From assembly GCA_964455375.1 (NCBI GenBank), contig CAYVXE010000019.1:1-55881 (forward strand): a stretch of 55,881 nucleotides of DNA. The letters run 5' to 3'. Both the position numbers and the translations under genes were made by a program. Below are positions 1 to 8,297 of this stretch, piece by piece. Position 1 is the first letter of the stretch. Each line of letters opens with the position of its first letter. Below the pieces are notes generated by a model. It saw only the letters and a program-made list of their open reading frames with translations. It made no database searches and was not told the origin of the DNA. This stretch comes from CAYVXE01 sp964455375 (GTDB taxonomy: Bacteria; Zhuqueibacterota; Zhuqueibacteria; Oceanimicrobiales; Oceanimicrobiaceae).

Positions 1-141
1 TGCGCACGCCACAATTCTTTCCGGAACCGACCTGCCCTGCAACCACCTTGTTTTTCCTTGCATCTCAGAATTTCCACTTCTATATTTCAATATTTTGCTG
101 AAATACTGATCTTTCCAAAGGGTAAGAAAAGGATGTAACGC

Positions 142-189
142 ATGAACAATCGTAACGAATCCGGCAACAAAAGAAAGACCTCCACATGA
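142..189 (+). CDS. possible 15-residue leader ORF overlapping kup
   Basis: A short ORF begins with ATG at 142, after an AAGGA-like ribosome site about 8 bases upstream, and encodes MNNRNESGNKRKTST. Its TGA stop overlaps the Kup start codon in the arrangement ATGA. The Kup ATG itself has no clear Shine-Dalgarno sequence, so translation of this small ORF could deliver ribosomes to kup by coupling. It may equally be chance, because it is very short and its composition (Asn, Lys, Arg, Ser, Thr) matches no known leader peptide. Confidence 0.25.
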   Translation: MNNRNESGNKRKTST

Positions 190-2111
190 AAGAAACCAAC
201 GAAGAAATACGGCCGGAACACGTCAACCAAGGAAAAGCAAAAGACCAAAGTACAGGCAGGCAGGCAAAACTCGCATTAGCCGCTCTGGGAATTGTATTCG
301 GTGATATCGGAACCAGCCCCCTTTACGCGATCCGCGAATGTTTTCACGGGGAGTACGGCATTGCCGCAACTCATGACAATGTTCTCGGCGTCCTGTCCCT
401 TATGTTCTGGGCACTGATGATCATCGTGAGTATCAAATACCTTACGTTCATCGTGAGGGCCGATAACCACGGCGAGGGTGGCGTGATCGCTTTGACGGCC
501 CTGATTAAAAATCAAAAGACAAAAATTAAACGTGGACGTCGGGTCCTGGTAACCTTCGGATTGTTCGCGGCCTGTTTGCTTTATGGAGACGGCATGATCA
601 CCCCTGCCATTTCGGTATTGAGCGCCGTGGAAGGCATCGAAATTGTGACCCCGGTCTTCAGGCCATACATTGTTCCGCTCACCGTCGTCATCCTGACCGG
701 ATTGTTTCTGTTGCAGCGAAGGGGCACTGCGAAAGTCGGGACTCTTTTCGGGCCCATCATTCTGGTCTGGTTTTCTGTTTTGGCTGTTCTGGGATTTGTG
801 CAGATCATACACACACCGCAAGTTCTTACCGCGATTTTCCCGGTGCATGCACTGACGTTTCTTGTTCAAAACAAGTTACACGGATTTGTGGTTCTGGGAG
901 CCGTCTTTTTGGTCGCTACCGGTGCCGAAGCACTCTATGCCGATATGGGGCATTTTGGCAAACGCCCCATCCGACTCACCTGGGTAGGTCTGGTCCTTCC
1001 TGCCCTGCTCCTGAACTACTTTGGTCAGGGCGCATTACTTCTTGTAAATCCCGGAAAAACTGCCAATCCGTTTTACGCCCTGGTGCCAAGTTGGGCCATG
1101 ATCCCAATGCTGCTCCTGGCAACCATGGCCACGATTATTGCATCCCAGGCTGTAATTTCCGGATCATTTTCCCTGACCAGGCAGGCCATCCATCTTGGTT
1201 ACCTGCCCCGTTTGCGGATAACGCACACCTCTGCGGCACAAATGGGACAAATCTATGTCGCTCCTGTAAACTGGCTGCTCATGGTTAGCACCATCGGACT
1301 GGTGATCGGTTTTCAATCGTCCAGTAAGCTGGCTGCCGCTTATGGGGTGGCGGTTACGGCAACCATGTTGATCACCACAATGCTTTTCTATGTGATCGCC
1401 CGGTACCGCTGGGGGTGGAGCCGTCTGACGGCCGGCACGCTCACCGCTATCTTTCTGGTGGTGGATTTCTCATTTTTCATCGCCAATATCAGCAAAATTT
1501 TTCACGGCGCCTGGTTCCCGCTGGCCATCGGAGGATTGTTTTTCACCATCATGCTCACCTGGGAAAAAGGCCGCCACATTCTGGCCGAACAACTTAAAAC
1601 ACTCACACCGTCCTTCGATGAATTTCAGAAAAGCCTCGAAGCCGACCCACCGGAAAAAGTCAGAGGACACGCAATTTTCCTCAGTGGAAATCCGCATATT
1701 GTACCGGCGCCGCTAATCCAAAATGTTAAACACAACAAAGTCCTGCATTCAAACATTGTGTTCTTGCACTTTACAACGGAAAATATTCCGCGGGTTCCTA
1801 ATGCGGAAAAAGTGGATGTGGAAAAACTCGCCGGTGGATTTTATAAGGTCACTGCGCACCACGGATTTATGGAACGTCCAACAGTAGACTCCATTCTGAC
1901 ACTTGCACATGAAAAAGGTCTGGAAATAGAGTTGGAAAACATTAGCTTCTTTCTTGGCCGTGAGAAACTTACCATCGCCCAAAAGTCAAAAATGAGCCGC
2001 TGGCGGTCCGGCCTTTTCGGATTTATGACACGCAACACAACAGATGCAGCCTCATTTTTTGGTATCCCACCGGAACAAATTATTGAGATTGGCGTGCACT
2101 TGCAGCTTTAA
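186..2111 (+). CDS. kup: Kup/HAK family potassium uptake protein
   Basis: This is a full-length low-affinity potassium transporter, probably K+/H+ symport across the inner membrane, of the KUP/HAK/KT family. The 641 residues match the usual size of about 620-650. A charged cytoplasmic N-terminus leads into the family signature GDIGTSPLYAI (residues 39-49). About twelve hydrophobic segments follow to roughly residue 460, including the DGMITPAISVLSAVEG stretch, and a soluble C-terminal domain of about 170 residues completes the protein. The start has no strong ribosome site but overlaps a tiny upstream ORF (142-189). An OsmC-like gene follows after 23 bp on the same strand and may be co-transcribed. 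I see no c-di-AMP riboswitch in the 185 bases available upstream. Confidence 0.96.
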   Translation: MKETNEEIRPEHVNQGKAKDQSTGRQAKLALAALGIVFGDIGTSPLYAIRECFHGEYGIAATHDNVLGVLSLMFWALMIIVSIKYLTFIVRADNHGEGGVIALTALIKNQKTKIKRGRRVLVTFGLFAACLLYGDGMITPAISVLSAVEGIEIVTPVFRPYIVPLTVVILTGLFLLQRRGTAKVGTLFGPIILVWFSVLAVLGFVQIIHTPQVLTAIFPVHALTFLVQNKLHGFVVLGAVFLVATGAEALYADMGHFGKRPIRLTWVGLVLPALLLNYFGQGALLLVNPGKTANPFYALVPSWAMIPMLLLATMATIIASQAVISGSFSLTRQAIHLGYLPRLRITHTSAAQMGQIYVAPVNWLLMVSTIGLVIGFQSSSKLAAAYGVAVTATMLITTMLFYVIARYRWGWSRLTAGTLTAIFLVVDFSFFIANISKIFHGAWFPLAIGGLFFTIMLTWEKGRHILAEQLKTLTPSFDEFQKSLEADPPEKVRGHAIFLSGNPHIVPAPLIQNVKHNKVLHSNIVFLHFTTENIPRVPNAEKVDVEKLAGGFYKVTAHHGFMERPTVDSILTLAHEKGLEIELENISFFLGREKLTIAQKSKMSRWRSGLFGFMTRNTTDAASFFGIPPEQIIEIGVHLQL

Positions 2112-2134
2112 CAATAATAAGGAGGACCAGGTAG

Positions 2135-2608
2135 ATGTCAGATGTGGTCTATGTATCAACGATAAAAATCGAACGTGAGGTTGGCCCGTTACGGTTCGCT
2201 TACATGCCTGCCGAAGCCAAACCGATCATCTTCGGCGTTCACGGCGCCATCGCTAAACATTACGGTGTTCATCCCGATATCAGCGAGCCCCACGCGACGA
2301 CAATAGATTACGTTGTTGCCGCAGCCGGCGGCTGACTGACCGGAACATTCGGAGGCGCGCTGGAAGCGCGTAAAATTGATGCCAGCAATAAAAAATTGAC
2401 ATCAGACGTAAAAGGTGAAATCGAACTCGAGGATAACGTGCTGGTGCTCAAACGGATAAAAGTCATTTATCACATCAAAGCACCGATGGAAACGGCAGAG
2501 ACCATCAAGCGGGTACACGCCATGCACGCTGATCATTGCCCGGTTTACCGTTCGTTGCACAAGGCAATCGATATTAAAACAGAGTACGAGATCGAAACAA
2601 CAAAATAA
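2135..2608 (+). CDS. OsmC-like protein, candidate selenoprotein (TGA = Sec67)
   Basis: Two open segments in the same frame (2135-2335 and from 2336) are separated only by a TGA at 2333-2335. Read through, they give a normal 157-residue OsmC/Ohr-type protein. These proteins reduce peroxides or organic hydroperoxides with a reactive cysteine in the central helix and a second cysteine nearer the C-terminus. Here the TGA falls in AAAGG-U-LTGTFGG, exactly where the family has its first redox cysteine, and the second cysteine is present as C135 in ADHCPVYRS. The start has a strong GGAGG site about 11 bases upstream. A 6-bp hairpin with loop GGA lies 20-35 nt after the TGA (see the SECIS entry). I infer selenocysteine insertion. 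A nonsense mutation or sequencing error is less likely, because the downstream half is well conserved in character and ends normally at TAA. The protein is cytoplasmic, with no signal peptide. Confidence 0.85.
2356..2370 (+). promoter_or_regulatory. bacterial SECIS-like hairpin for the OsmC-like selenoprotein
   Basis: CGCGCT (2356-2361) pairs perfectly with AGCGCG (2365-2370) around the loop GGA. The loop starts 27 bases after the last base of the TGA, inside the 16-37 nt window published for bacterial SECIS elements, and begins with G as SelB recognition requires. The hairpin is inside the coding sequence (Ala-Leu-Glu-Ala-Arg). Part of the base pairing may be a by-product of GC-rich codons for a conserved ALEAR stretch. 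Confidence 0.7.
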
Positions 2609-2849
2609 TATGGTGTCCAATGACCGGAGGAGAAAGCTGGTACTGGTCTCTGAAACCGACCTATCAACACGACTGTGCCACAAACCGGTGAATTCTATGT
2701 TTTTTATTGCATATTAGAAATTAATAACATATATTTTTATCATTCTTTGTACAGACCGATATTTCAGACCCCATAAAAAGAATCACATCTATTTCAGTAT
2801 TTTGTTAACGTAATCTTGAAGTGACGTTTTAACTTGCAGGAGAGATGAC

Positions 2850-3956
2850 GTGGAAGGCATAACCACAGTTAAAGTGCCCAGGCTCATCCTGGTGTTCTTT
2901 TTCGGCTTGATCGTGAGTCTTGCTCCTCTGAAGGCACAAGTGGTCATTGACAAAATCCAGACGAGTCAAGCTAACCCCGGTGCAAAAACCACGCTCATTT
3001 TGCGAGGCAAAGGGTTCCTGAAAATGGAGCATATTAAAGTACGAATAGACAATTTTGACGTTTCTGTGCTGGGCGATCCCATCATTGAATCCGATAGTGT
3101 CGCTAAAATCAAAATTCTCATTCCAAGTTGGATTCAGCCTCAAACAAGTCATAAAATTACGGTGCGCGTCTCCGGCAAAGGGTTTGCAAGATGGACGCAA
3201 CTAAAACCTTTGGCTATCGAAGAGCAGAATCCACCTGAAATGAACCGTACTTTACAGCCAGTGCCACTTCCAAATCTACAGCCGCAGCCATTTGCCAAAA
3301 TCGAAATATTACCGCAGGCCGGTGAGGCAACAACGGCAGGCGTGCCAACCTTAATCAATTTTGACACGACATCGGTGAATTCCCCGGTGACCAGAATCAT
3401 AAACATCCACAATGCCGGCACCGCACCATTAAAACTGACCAATCCTGAATTACCTGAAGCATTCAAACTACTCACAGCATTTCCGCTTAATCTCCAACCA
3501 GGCAGGACTGCGCCGTTGGTTGTACAACTGAAAGCTGAAACCGCAAACAGTTTTAACGGGACATTGCAATTCAATAGCAACGTCGATGACCAGAATCCGT
3601 TTTTTTTGCGTCTTCAGGGTACCGTGAGTCCATTGCCATTGCCACCGCCACCATCCCCGTGGCCTTTCGGCACATATACAAACATCATCATTCTGATTGT
3701 AACGATCATCGCTTTCATTTTTGTGAGCCTGTTTCTCGCCAAGAATATTTTCTTTAAAATTAAACCTGTGAAGGATTTAGGCTCACAACAAATTCAACAA
3801 AACAAGCTCATAAAATCTGATTCTGTTTTGCAGATAGAACCGTTCTTTGACTACGGAGAACCCGTTGTTGAGGTCAAAGGTCCCTTGATAAGAGAAAAAA
3901 AGAAAACGAATCGTATGGATCTTTTTCGTGAACGTGCAAAACTATCATTGAAGTAG
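2850..3956 (+). CDS. membrane-anchored protein with TIG-like and ASPM/Hydin-like domains
   Basis: No specific family is recognised. A hydrophobic signal segment (about residues 10-29, ending LKAQ) is followed by an IPT/TIG-like immunoglobulin-fold region (about 30-122) containing NPGAKTTLILRGKGF. A second beta-rich domain (about 160-260) has the pattern of ASPM/SPD-2/Hydin repeats (VTRIINIHNAGTAPLKLTN). A Pro-rich spacer, a transmembrane helix (about 277-299) and a basic cytoplasmic tail of about 65 residues complete the 368 aa. The protein is probably displayed in the periplasm from the inner membrane. The start is GTG at 2850, supported by GGAGA 6-10 bases upstream. It is the first of three consecutive plus-strand genes of unknown role; the gap to the next is 25 bp. 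Confidence 0.7.
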   Translation: MEGITTVKVPRLILVFFFGLIVSLAPLKAQVVIDKIQTSQANPGAKTTLILRGKGFLKMEHIKVRIDNFDVSVLGDPIIESDSVAKIKILIPSWIQPQTSHKITVRVSGKGFARWTQLKPLAIEEQNPPEMNRTLQPVPLPNLQPQPFAKIEILPQAGEATTAGVPTLINFDTTSVNSPVTRIINIHNAGTAPLKLTNPELPEAFKLLTAFPLNLQPGRTAPLVVQLKAETANSFNGTLQFNSNVDDQNPFFLRLQGTVSPLPLPPPPSPWPFGTYTNIIILIVTIIAFIFVSLFLAKNIFFKIKPVKDLGSQQIQQNKLIKSDSVLQIEPFFDYGEPVVEVKGPLIREKKKTNRMDLFRERAKLSLK

Positions 3957-3981
3957 GGGTTACCAAAATCCGGGAGTACGT

Positions 3982-4605
3982 ATGCATAAATCTGAAAGTT
4001 CGCTTGTGGAATTCTTTTCACTGGATAACATCTCAAAAGAGAAATTATCCCAAATTGTTAAAACCAAAGAATTCGTTCGTTTCAAGGAAACTTTATCGAA
4101 AAAATTACCCAGTGTACCGATGACAGAAGCATTTTTTGAAATGGTCATCGCAGAACTCAGCAAATTACTGAATATAGATGTCCGGGCTATCCTGCTGAGT
4201 GCCTGGAACAAATCCGGGGATATTCTGCAGTACGCAGATCCCCAAAAATACGACCAAAAGAAAACGTTTATGATTCCTCTGGCCGAACATACCATTCTTT
4301 CCGAACATGAACCATCTTTACATTTTTCCTTTTCTAAGATTCCTCTTGGCGAAATCAAACTCAACATATCGTTGCAACTAAATCTAAAAGGAGCCTTCCT
4401 GAAGATCCAAAACAGTCGAATTATGGCATTTCTCATCGGGTCATGCCAGGGCAAAGGTTGGGTGAAGTATGGAGAAGTGTCACTTTTCGAGAGAAAATCC
4501 GACACCTTTACGCTGCCAGGTTCAATCGAACTTGGTGCCGGTATTCCACTTAATGCCAAAACTGCTGACATTCATCAACGCATTGATATCATCGCTAAAG
4601 CCTGA
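3982..4605 (+). CDS. hypothetical protein, 207 aa, cytoplasmic
   Basis: I do not recognise this protein. It has no signal peptide or membrane segment. The N-terminal half is helical and charged (DNISKEKLSQIVKTKEF). The C-terminal half looks beta-rich with alternating hydrophobic residues (IKLNISLQLNLKGAFLKIQN). It begins 25 bp after the membrane protein upstream (2850-3956), with GGGAG about 7 bases before the ATG, so the two are probably one transcript. A partner or accessory role for that membrane protein is possible but is only an inference from position. An antisense ORF of similar length covers the same bases but has no ribosome site. Confidence 0.6.
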   Translation: MHKSESSLVEFFSLDNISKEKLSQIVKTKEFVRFKETLSKKLPSVPMTEAFFEMVIAELSKLLNIDVRAILLSAWNKSGDILQYADPQKYDQKKTFMIPLAEHTILSEHEPSLHFSFSKIPLGEIKLNISLQLNLKGAFLKIQNSRIMAFLIGSCQGKGWVKYGEVSLFERKSDTFTLPGSIELGAGIPLNAKTADIHQRIDIIAKA

Positions 4606-4712
4606 ACGATAAAAAGTCCGGCGTTACAATCTGGTTTTCCTTTCATAAGGAAGGACCAACAATTGATGAACATCAAGCATTGTGTACATTCTCATTAAAA
4701 AAAGAGGAAACA

Positions 4713-5273
4713 ATGATTTCACTGACAGCATTATGGTTACCAATCCTGCTTTCAGCAGTGATCGTTTTTGTCGCCAGTTCTATCATTCACATGGTATTCA
4801 CGTACCACCAAACGGATTTCGGCAAAGTACCCGCCGAAGACGACGTCATGAATGCGTTGCGTAAGTTTGATATTCCTCCCGGCAATTATGTCATGCCATA
4901 TGCCGGTAGTACCAAAGCCATGGGGTCACCGGAATTCATAGAAAAGGTTTCAAAAGGGCCTGTGGCTTTTATAACGATGATGCAAAGTGGCCGGCCTTCC
5001 ATGACTGGCAGCCTTATCCAGTGGTTCATCTACAGCATCGTGGTCGGAATTTTCACCGCGTATATTACGGCACACGCCGTTCCACCGGGAGGTTCCTATC
5101 TGTCTGTTTTCCGGATTGCCGGTTGTGCAGCTTTTATGGGTTATGCGATGGCACTATGGCAGAATTCCATCTGGTACAAACTGAGCTGGAGCGTTACCTT
5201 AAAATCGACTCTTGATGGTTTGATATATGGACTTTTGACAGCCGGAACTTTCGGATGGTTGTGGCCGGCATAG
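4713..5273 (+). CDS. predicted inner-membrane protein, 186 aa
   Basis: The family is unknown to me. The ATG at 4713 has an AGAGGAAA ribosome site and puts a transmembrane helix at the N-terminus (about residues 4-30, LWLPILLSAVIVFVASSIIH). A soluble segment of about 70 residues follows, containing DVMNALRKFDIPPGNYVMPY. Three or so further hydrophobic segments then run to the C-terminus (SLIQWFIYSIVVGIFTAYIT and later). An earlier in-frame start at 4680 lacks a ribosome site. It is the last gene of the plus-strand block and converges on the S9 peptidase with only about 25 bp between them, in which I see no clear terminator. Confidence 0.65.
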   Translation: MISLTALWLPILLSAVIVFVASSIIHMVFTYHQTDFGKVPAEDDVMNALRKFDIPPGNYVMPYAGSTKAMGSPEFIEKVSKGPVAFITMMQSGRPSMTGSLIQWFIYSIVVGIFTAYITAHAVPPGGSYLSVFRIAGCAAFMGYAMALWQNSIWYKLSWSVTLKSTLDGLIYGLLTAGTFGWLWPA

Positions 5274-5298
5274 ATTAAAATATACCCGACATAATCCA

Positions 5299-7377
5299 TT
5301 ATTTTTTTAGACTATTACTATTGGTTTTCTCCACCCGTTCAGAGTTACCTTTTACATATTTCGCATACCAGGCAAGATAGCGTTCATAACGATCCTTTTG
5401 AAAACTCGGCTTGCGGAATCCGTGGTGTTCTCCGGGATAAACCACCAGTTTCGTTGTACGTCCAAGCCTTTTCAACGCCTGGTAAAGCTGTTCCGAATTC
5501 AGAATCGGCACGTTCCAGTCTTTTTCACCGCCCATAATCAGAGTTGGAGTCACAATATTCTGTACAGAATTAAACGGAGACAATTTTTCCCAAAGTATAC
5601 GATTTTCCCATGGCAGTCCTAACTCTTTCTCCCATTCATATTGGTAATGATCATGCCCATAATTTGCCGCATACAACACTTCGCTGGCACCTGATATTGC
5701 AGCTTTAAACCGGTCGGTCTTCGTAATCACATAATTGGTAAGAATACCGCCGTAGGACCAACCGCCCACTCCGAGCCGATTCGGGTCAGCATAGCCTTTT
5801 TCAATGGCAAAATCCACAGCCGCCATCACATCGTCATAATCTTTATTTCCCCAATCCTGCCAGATGGCCAGAGAAAAATCCTGTCCATAACCGGAAGAGC
5901 CGCGCGGGTTTGCCATTACCACCACATAACCATTGGCGGCAAAAAGCTGAGCGTCAAAATTAAAACGGAAATCGTACTGCGCAACCGGACCGCCGTGAAT
6001 TCGAAGTAAGGTTGGATAACGTAAATTTGGCTTAAAATCAGGCGGCTTAAATAAAAACCCTTCTACGTCCGTCCCATCTTTACTTTTAAAGTGAATATTT
6101 TCTACGTCTGCCAGTGCCACTTTTTTTAACAGATCGGCATTGGTGGATGTGAGTTGTTTCAGCTTCTTTTTTTCCAACAAAAAAACCTCAGACGGTAATT
6201 TAGGTTCACTGATTAACGTTGCAATTCTCCCGGTTTTATTGATGGAAAAACGACTTACACTGCGCTGCCCGGCAACAGGCCGTGTCAAATTTTTACCGGA
6301 GACAGATATCCGGCCCAGGTGCCTTTCGGCGCTTTCTTCGAGAAGGAAATAAATAAATTTACCATCTCTTGAAAAATGCGGCGCTGAAACATTGCGGTCT
6401 AATGATTTTGTAAGAACACTCGGCGCACCACCTTTCGATGGAATAACCGCCAAATAATTCGTGGCATACCAGATTATATCAGGTTGGTCGTCCGTGACAT
6501 AGGTAATAAATCTACCATCCGCACTCCAGGAAGGCCAGGTGTCCGGCCCTTCATTTTTTGTCAATTGAAACAGCGGTTGCTCCTCTTTTGCCGTGTCTGC
6601 TAAGACAATCCAGATGTCACGATTGTCATTGCCATCAGGGTTCTCTGTACGGTTGCTCACAAAAGCAATTTTTTTGCCATCCGGACTCCAGGCCGGCTGT
6701 ACATCGTCAAAATCGCCAAACGTGATCTGTGTGCTTAAGGTGTCTCCGGGCGTAAACAAGTACAGGTGTGTTCGTCGCCGGTCGAGATAGCCCTCATTGT
6801 CCCGTTTGAATTGCAGCCGGTCGATCACCCACGGCTTCGGTTTTTCTTTTTCCTTTTTATTTTTTTTCAAGTCCTCAGGCTTAGCATCTTTCACAACCAG
6901 GAGTAACTGTTTTCCATCCGGTGACCATTCGTAACTTTTTACGCCTTGTTTCACCGTAGTCAATTGTTGGGCTTCACCGCCAAGACGATTCAATGCCCAG
7001 ACCTGTGTTTTACCTTCATTACGAGCGGCTAAAAAGGTCAGATATTTACCATCAGGACTCCAGCGCGGCCTGCTTGCAGACGTGCCTTTCGCAGTCATCT
7101 GAACAGGATCTCCACCCTCTGTAGGCACCATCCAGATATGCGTTTCCCTTTTGTCCTTTTTGATATCCGTTTCGGTAACGGTATACGCCACCAAGTCACC
7201 CTCCGGACTTACCTGGGGATCACTGACGCGTTTCAATTCGAAATAATCATCGATGGTTAATGACCGTAATTCTGTTTCCTGTGTAAATCCGGCTTGCGAG
7301 AGAAACAGAACAATAAAAATACTGACAGCAAACAAATGAGATACTTTTTCCCAAGCAATTCGTAGGTTCATTTTCAT
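5299..7377 (-). CDS. S9 family (acylaminoacyl/dipeptidyl) peptidase, exported
   Basis: This is a 692-residue prolyl-oligopeptidase-family serine peptidase. A signal peptide (about residues 1-32) suggests the periplasm. A TolB/DPP-like beta-propeller (about 40-410) shows repeated WSPDGK motifs (DPQVSPEGD, RWSPDGKYL, EWSPDGKQL, AWSPDGKKI). The alpha/beta-hydrolase domain (about 430-680) carries the nucleophile S541 in GGWSYGG, an acid in GGEKDWNVP and the histidine in PGEHHGF. The family removes N-terminal residues or dipeptides from short peptides. Two in-frame ATGs (7377 and 7371) share an AGGA site; either could start. The gene stands alone and converges with the unknown membrane gene to its left (4713-5273). 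Confidence 0.93.
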   Translation of the reverse strand: MKMNLRIAWEKVSHLFAVSIFIVLFLSQAGFTQETELRSLTIDDYFELKRVSDPQVSPEGDLVAYTVTETDIKKDKRETHIWMVPTEGGDPVQMTAKGTSASRPRWSPDGKYLTFLAARNEGKTQVWALNRLGGEAQQLTTVKQGVKSYEWSPDGKQLLLVVKDAKPEDLKKNKKEKEKPKPWVIDRLQFKRDNEGYLDRRRTHLYLFTPGDTLSTQITFGDFDDVQPAWSPDGKKIAFVSNRTENPDGNDNRDIWIVLADTAKEEQPLFQLTKNEGPDTWPSWSADGRFITYVTDDQPDIIWYATNYLAVIPSKGGAPSVLTKSLDRNVSAPHFSRDGKFIYFLLEESAERHLGRISVSGKNLTRPVAGQRSVSRFSINKTGRIATLISEPKLPSEVFLLEKKKLKQLTSTNADLLKKVALADVENIHFKSKDGTDVEGFLFKPPDFKPNLRYPTLLRIHGGPVAQYDFRFNFDAQLFAANGYVVVMANPRGSSGYGQDFSLAIWQDWGNKDYDDVMAAVDFAIEKGYADPNRLGVGGWSYGGILTNYVITKTDRFKAAISGASEVLYAANYGHDHYQYEWEKELGLPWENRILWEKLSPFNSVQNIVTPTLIMGGEKDWNVPILNSEQLYQALKRLGRTTKLVVYPGEHHGFRKPSFQKDRYERYLAWYAKYVKGNSERVEKTNSNSLKK

Positions 7378-7450
7378 TCCTAAATTAGTATGAATTAGAC
7401 CGCTACCATGGTTCGCCCAAAAGCTTCAGCCAATGCCAACAGGCTGTGCG

Positions 7451-7876
7451 TCAATGGGTTGTTTTACCTTCATAAAGTTTCGTAAAAGCACTATCGACCG
7501 GTTCCCAAAGCTCAATTTTATTTCCCTCCAAATCAACAATATGAGCGAACTTGCCGTATTCATATTCCTCTAATTCGCCAACGATTTGGACGCCTTCCTT
7601 TTTAAGCTCGTCTAACAACACCTCTAAATTCGCAACCCGGTAATTTATCATGAAATCTTTAGGAGACGGCTCAAAATAGGTTGTTTTATTGGAAAACGGG
7701 CTCCATTGTAAGTACCCTCTTTTTTTCGGCTCATCCGTACTCCTGAATTCAAACAACGAACCGTACTCATTGGTTACCAGTCCAAGATGTTTTTGGTACC
7801 ACTGCTTCATTTTCTCCGGATCTTTTGATTTAAAGAAAATGCCACCTATTCCGGTTACTCTTTGTATCTTTTTCAT
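7451..7876 (-). CDS. VOC-superfamily (glyoxalase/bleomycin-resistance fold) protein
   Basis: A 141-residue protein of the vicinal-oxygen-chelate fold. It starts with the typical beta strand (VTGIGGIFFKSKDPEKMKQWYQKHLGL) and ends with the paired motif (FAHIVDLEGNKIELWEP) containing the C-terminal Glu metal ligand. Members are glyoxalases, dioxygenases or resistance proteins; the substrate cannot be told. A GAGAGGAA ribosome site precedes the ATG. It is 73 bp from the peptidase gene, with nothing recognisable between, and divergent from adk. Confidence 0.85.
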   Translation of the reverse strand: MKKIQRVTGIGGIFFKSKDPEKMKQWYQKHLGLVTNEYGSLFEFRSTDEPKKRGYLQWSPFSNKTTYFEPSPKDFMINYRVANLEVLLDELKKEGVQIVGELEEYEYGKFAHIVDLEGNKIELWEPVDSAFTKLYEGKTTH

Positions 7877-8036
7877 TGTATTCCTCTCTTTTGACAGATG
7901 ATTATTTTCAACATACGATTTTTGTTAAATACTCTCTCTTCTGCCTGAAAAACAGTGTTCGTCAACATGATCACAAAAATTATACAAACAGAATCCGTTT
8001 AGTTATTCAGTCACTTTAACATTTATAAAAAACGCA

Positions 8037-8067
8037 TCGGATAAAATTTAATATAAATTTTATCCGA
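8037..8067. promoter_or_regulatory. perfect 14-bp inverted repeat, possible operator or hairpin
   Basis: TCGGATAAAATTTA is followed by ATA and then its exact reverse complement. It lies between two divergent genes, 160 bp from the VOC start and 230 bp from adk, so it does not end either of them. It could be a regulator binding site or a leftover mobile or terminator element. On the minus strand it is followed, after a few bases, by a T-run, so a terminator for an unseen leftward transcript is not excluded. Confidence 0.5.
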
Positions 8068-8244
8068 CTAAAAAGCAAACAAGATGACCTTTAGCAAATA
8101 TTCCGCTGTAAACTCTTGCATAATTTAGATTTTTTTTTAACTTTCGGCATGCAGATGTCCTGCCGGCAAATTGACGCAAAGTCTATGCATTCAATTAGTT
8201 ATTTGATTTCTGCAAATGGTTCTTTTGGATTCTATTAACTATTA

Positions 8245-8273
8245 TTGATGTGGATTGTTACTATTAGTATTAT
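8245..8273 (+). promoter_or_regulatory. sigma-70-like promoter of adk
   Basis: A -35 box TTGATG (8245-8250) and a -10 box TATTAT (8268-8273) are separated by 17 bases. The predicted start of transcription is about 15-20 bases before the adk ATG, giving a short leader. Confidence 0.6.
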
Positions 8274-8297
8274 TCAAAACGAGAACGGATCTTTTTT

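Larger units (their letters stand above)
7877..8297. other. 421-bp A+T-rich divergent intergenic region
   Basis: The region lies between the VOC gene (leftward) and adk (rightward). I find no ORF with a ribosome site. It holds a perfect 14-bp inverted repeat (8037-8067) and a good sigma-70-like promoter for adk (8245-8273), both listed separately. The rest is A+T-rich without further structure that I can support. Confidence 0.6.

Noticed and set aside
1..185. c-di-AMP (ydaO-type) riboswitch before kup
   Set aside because: The 185 bases available do not show the conserved core, although a longer leader may be cut by the window edge.
276..869. 197-residue ORF antisense to kup
   Set aside because: It lies wholly inside a well-supported transporter gene and has the composition of an antisense shadow, with no ribosome site.
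2135..2335. OsmC-like gene as a pseudogene with a nonsense mutation
   Set aside because: The stop is TGA exactly at the redox cysteine, followed by a SECIS-like hairpin, and the downstream half is intact; a second identical situation exists at 25.4 kb.
3960..4571. 203-residue antisense ORF over the plus-strand gene 3982-4605
   Set aside because: The plus-strand frame has a ribosome site, fits the operon direction and spacing, and has more natural composition; the antisense product is Ser/Cys/Trp-rich in a random manner.
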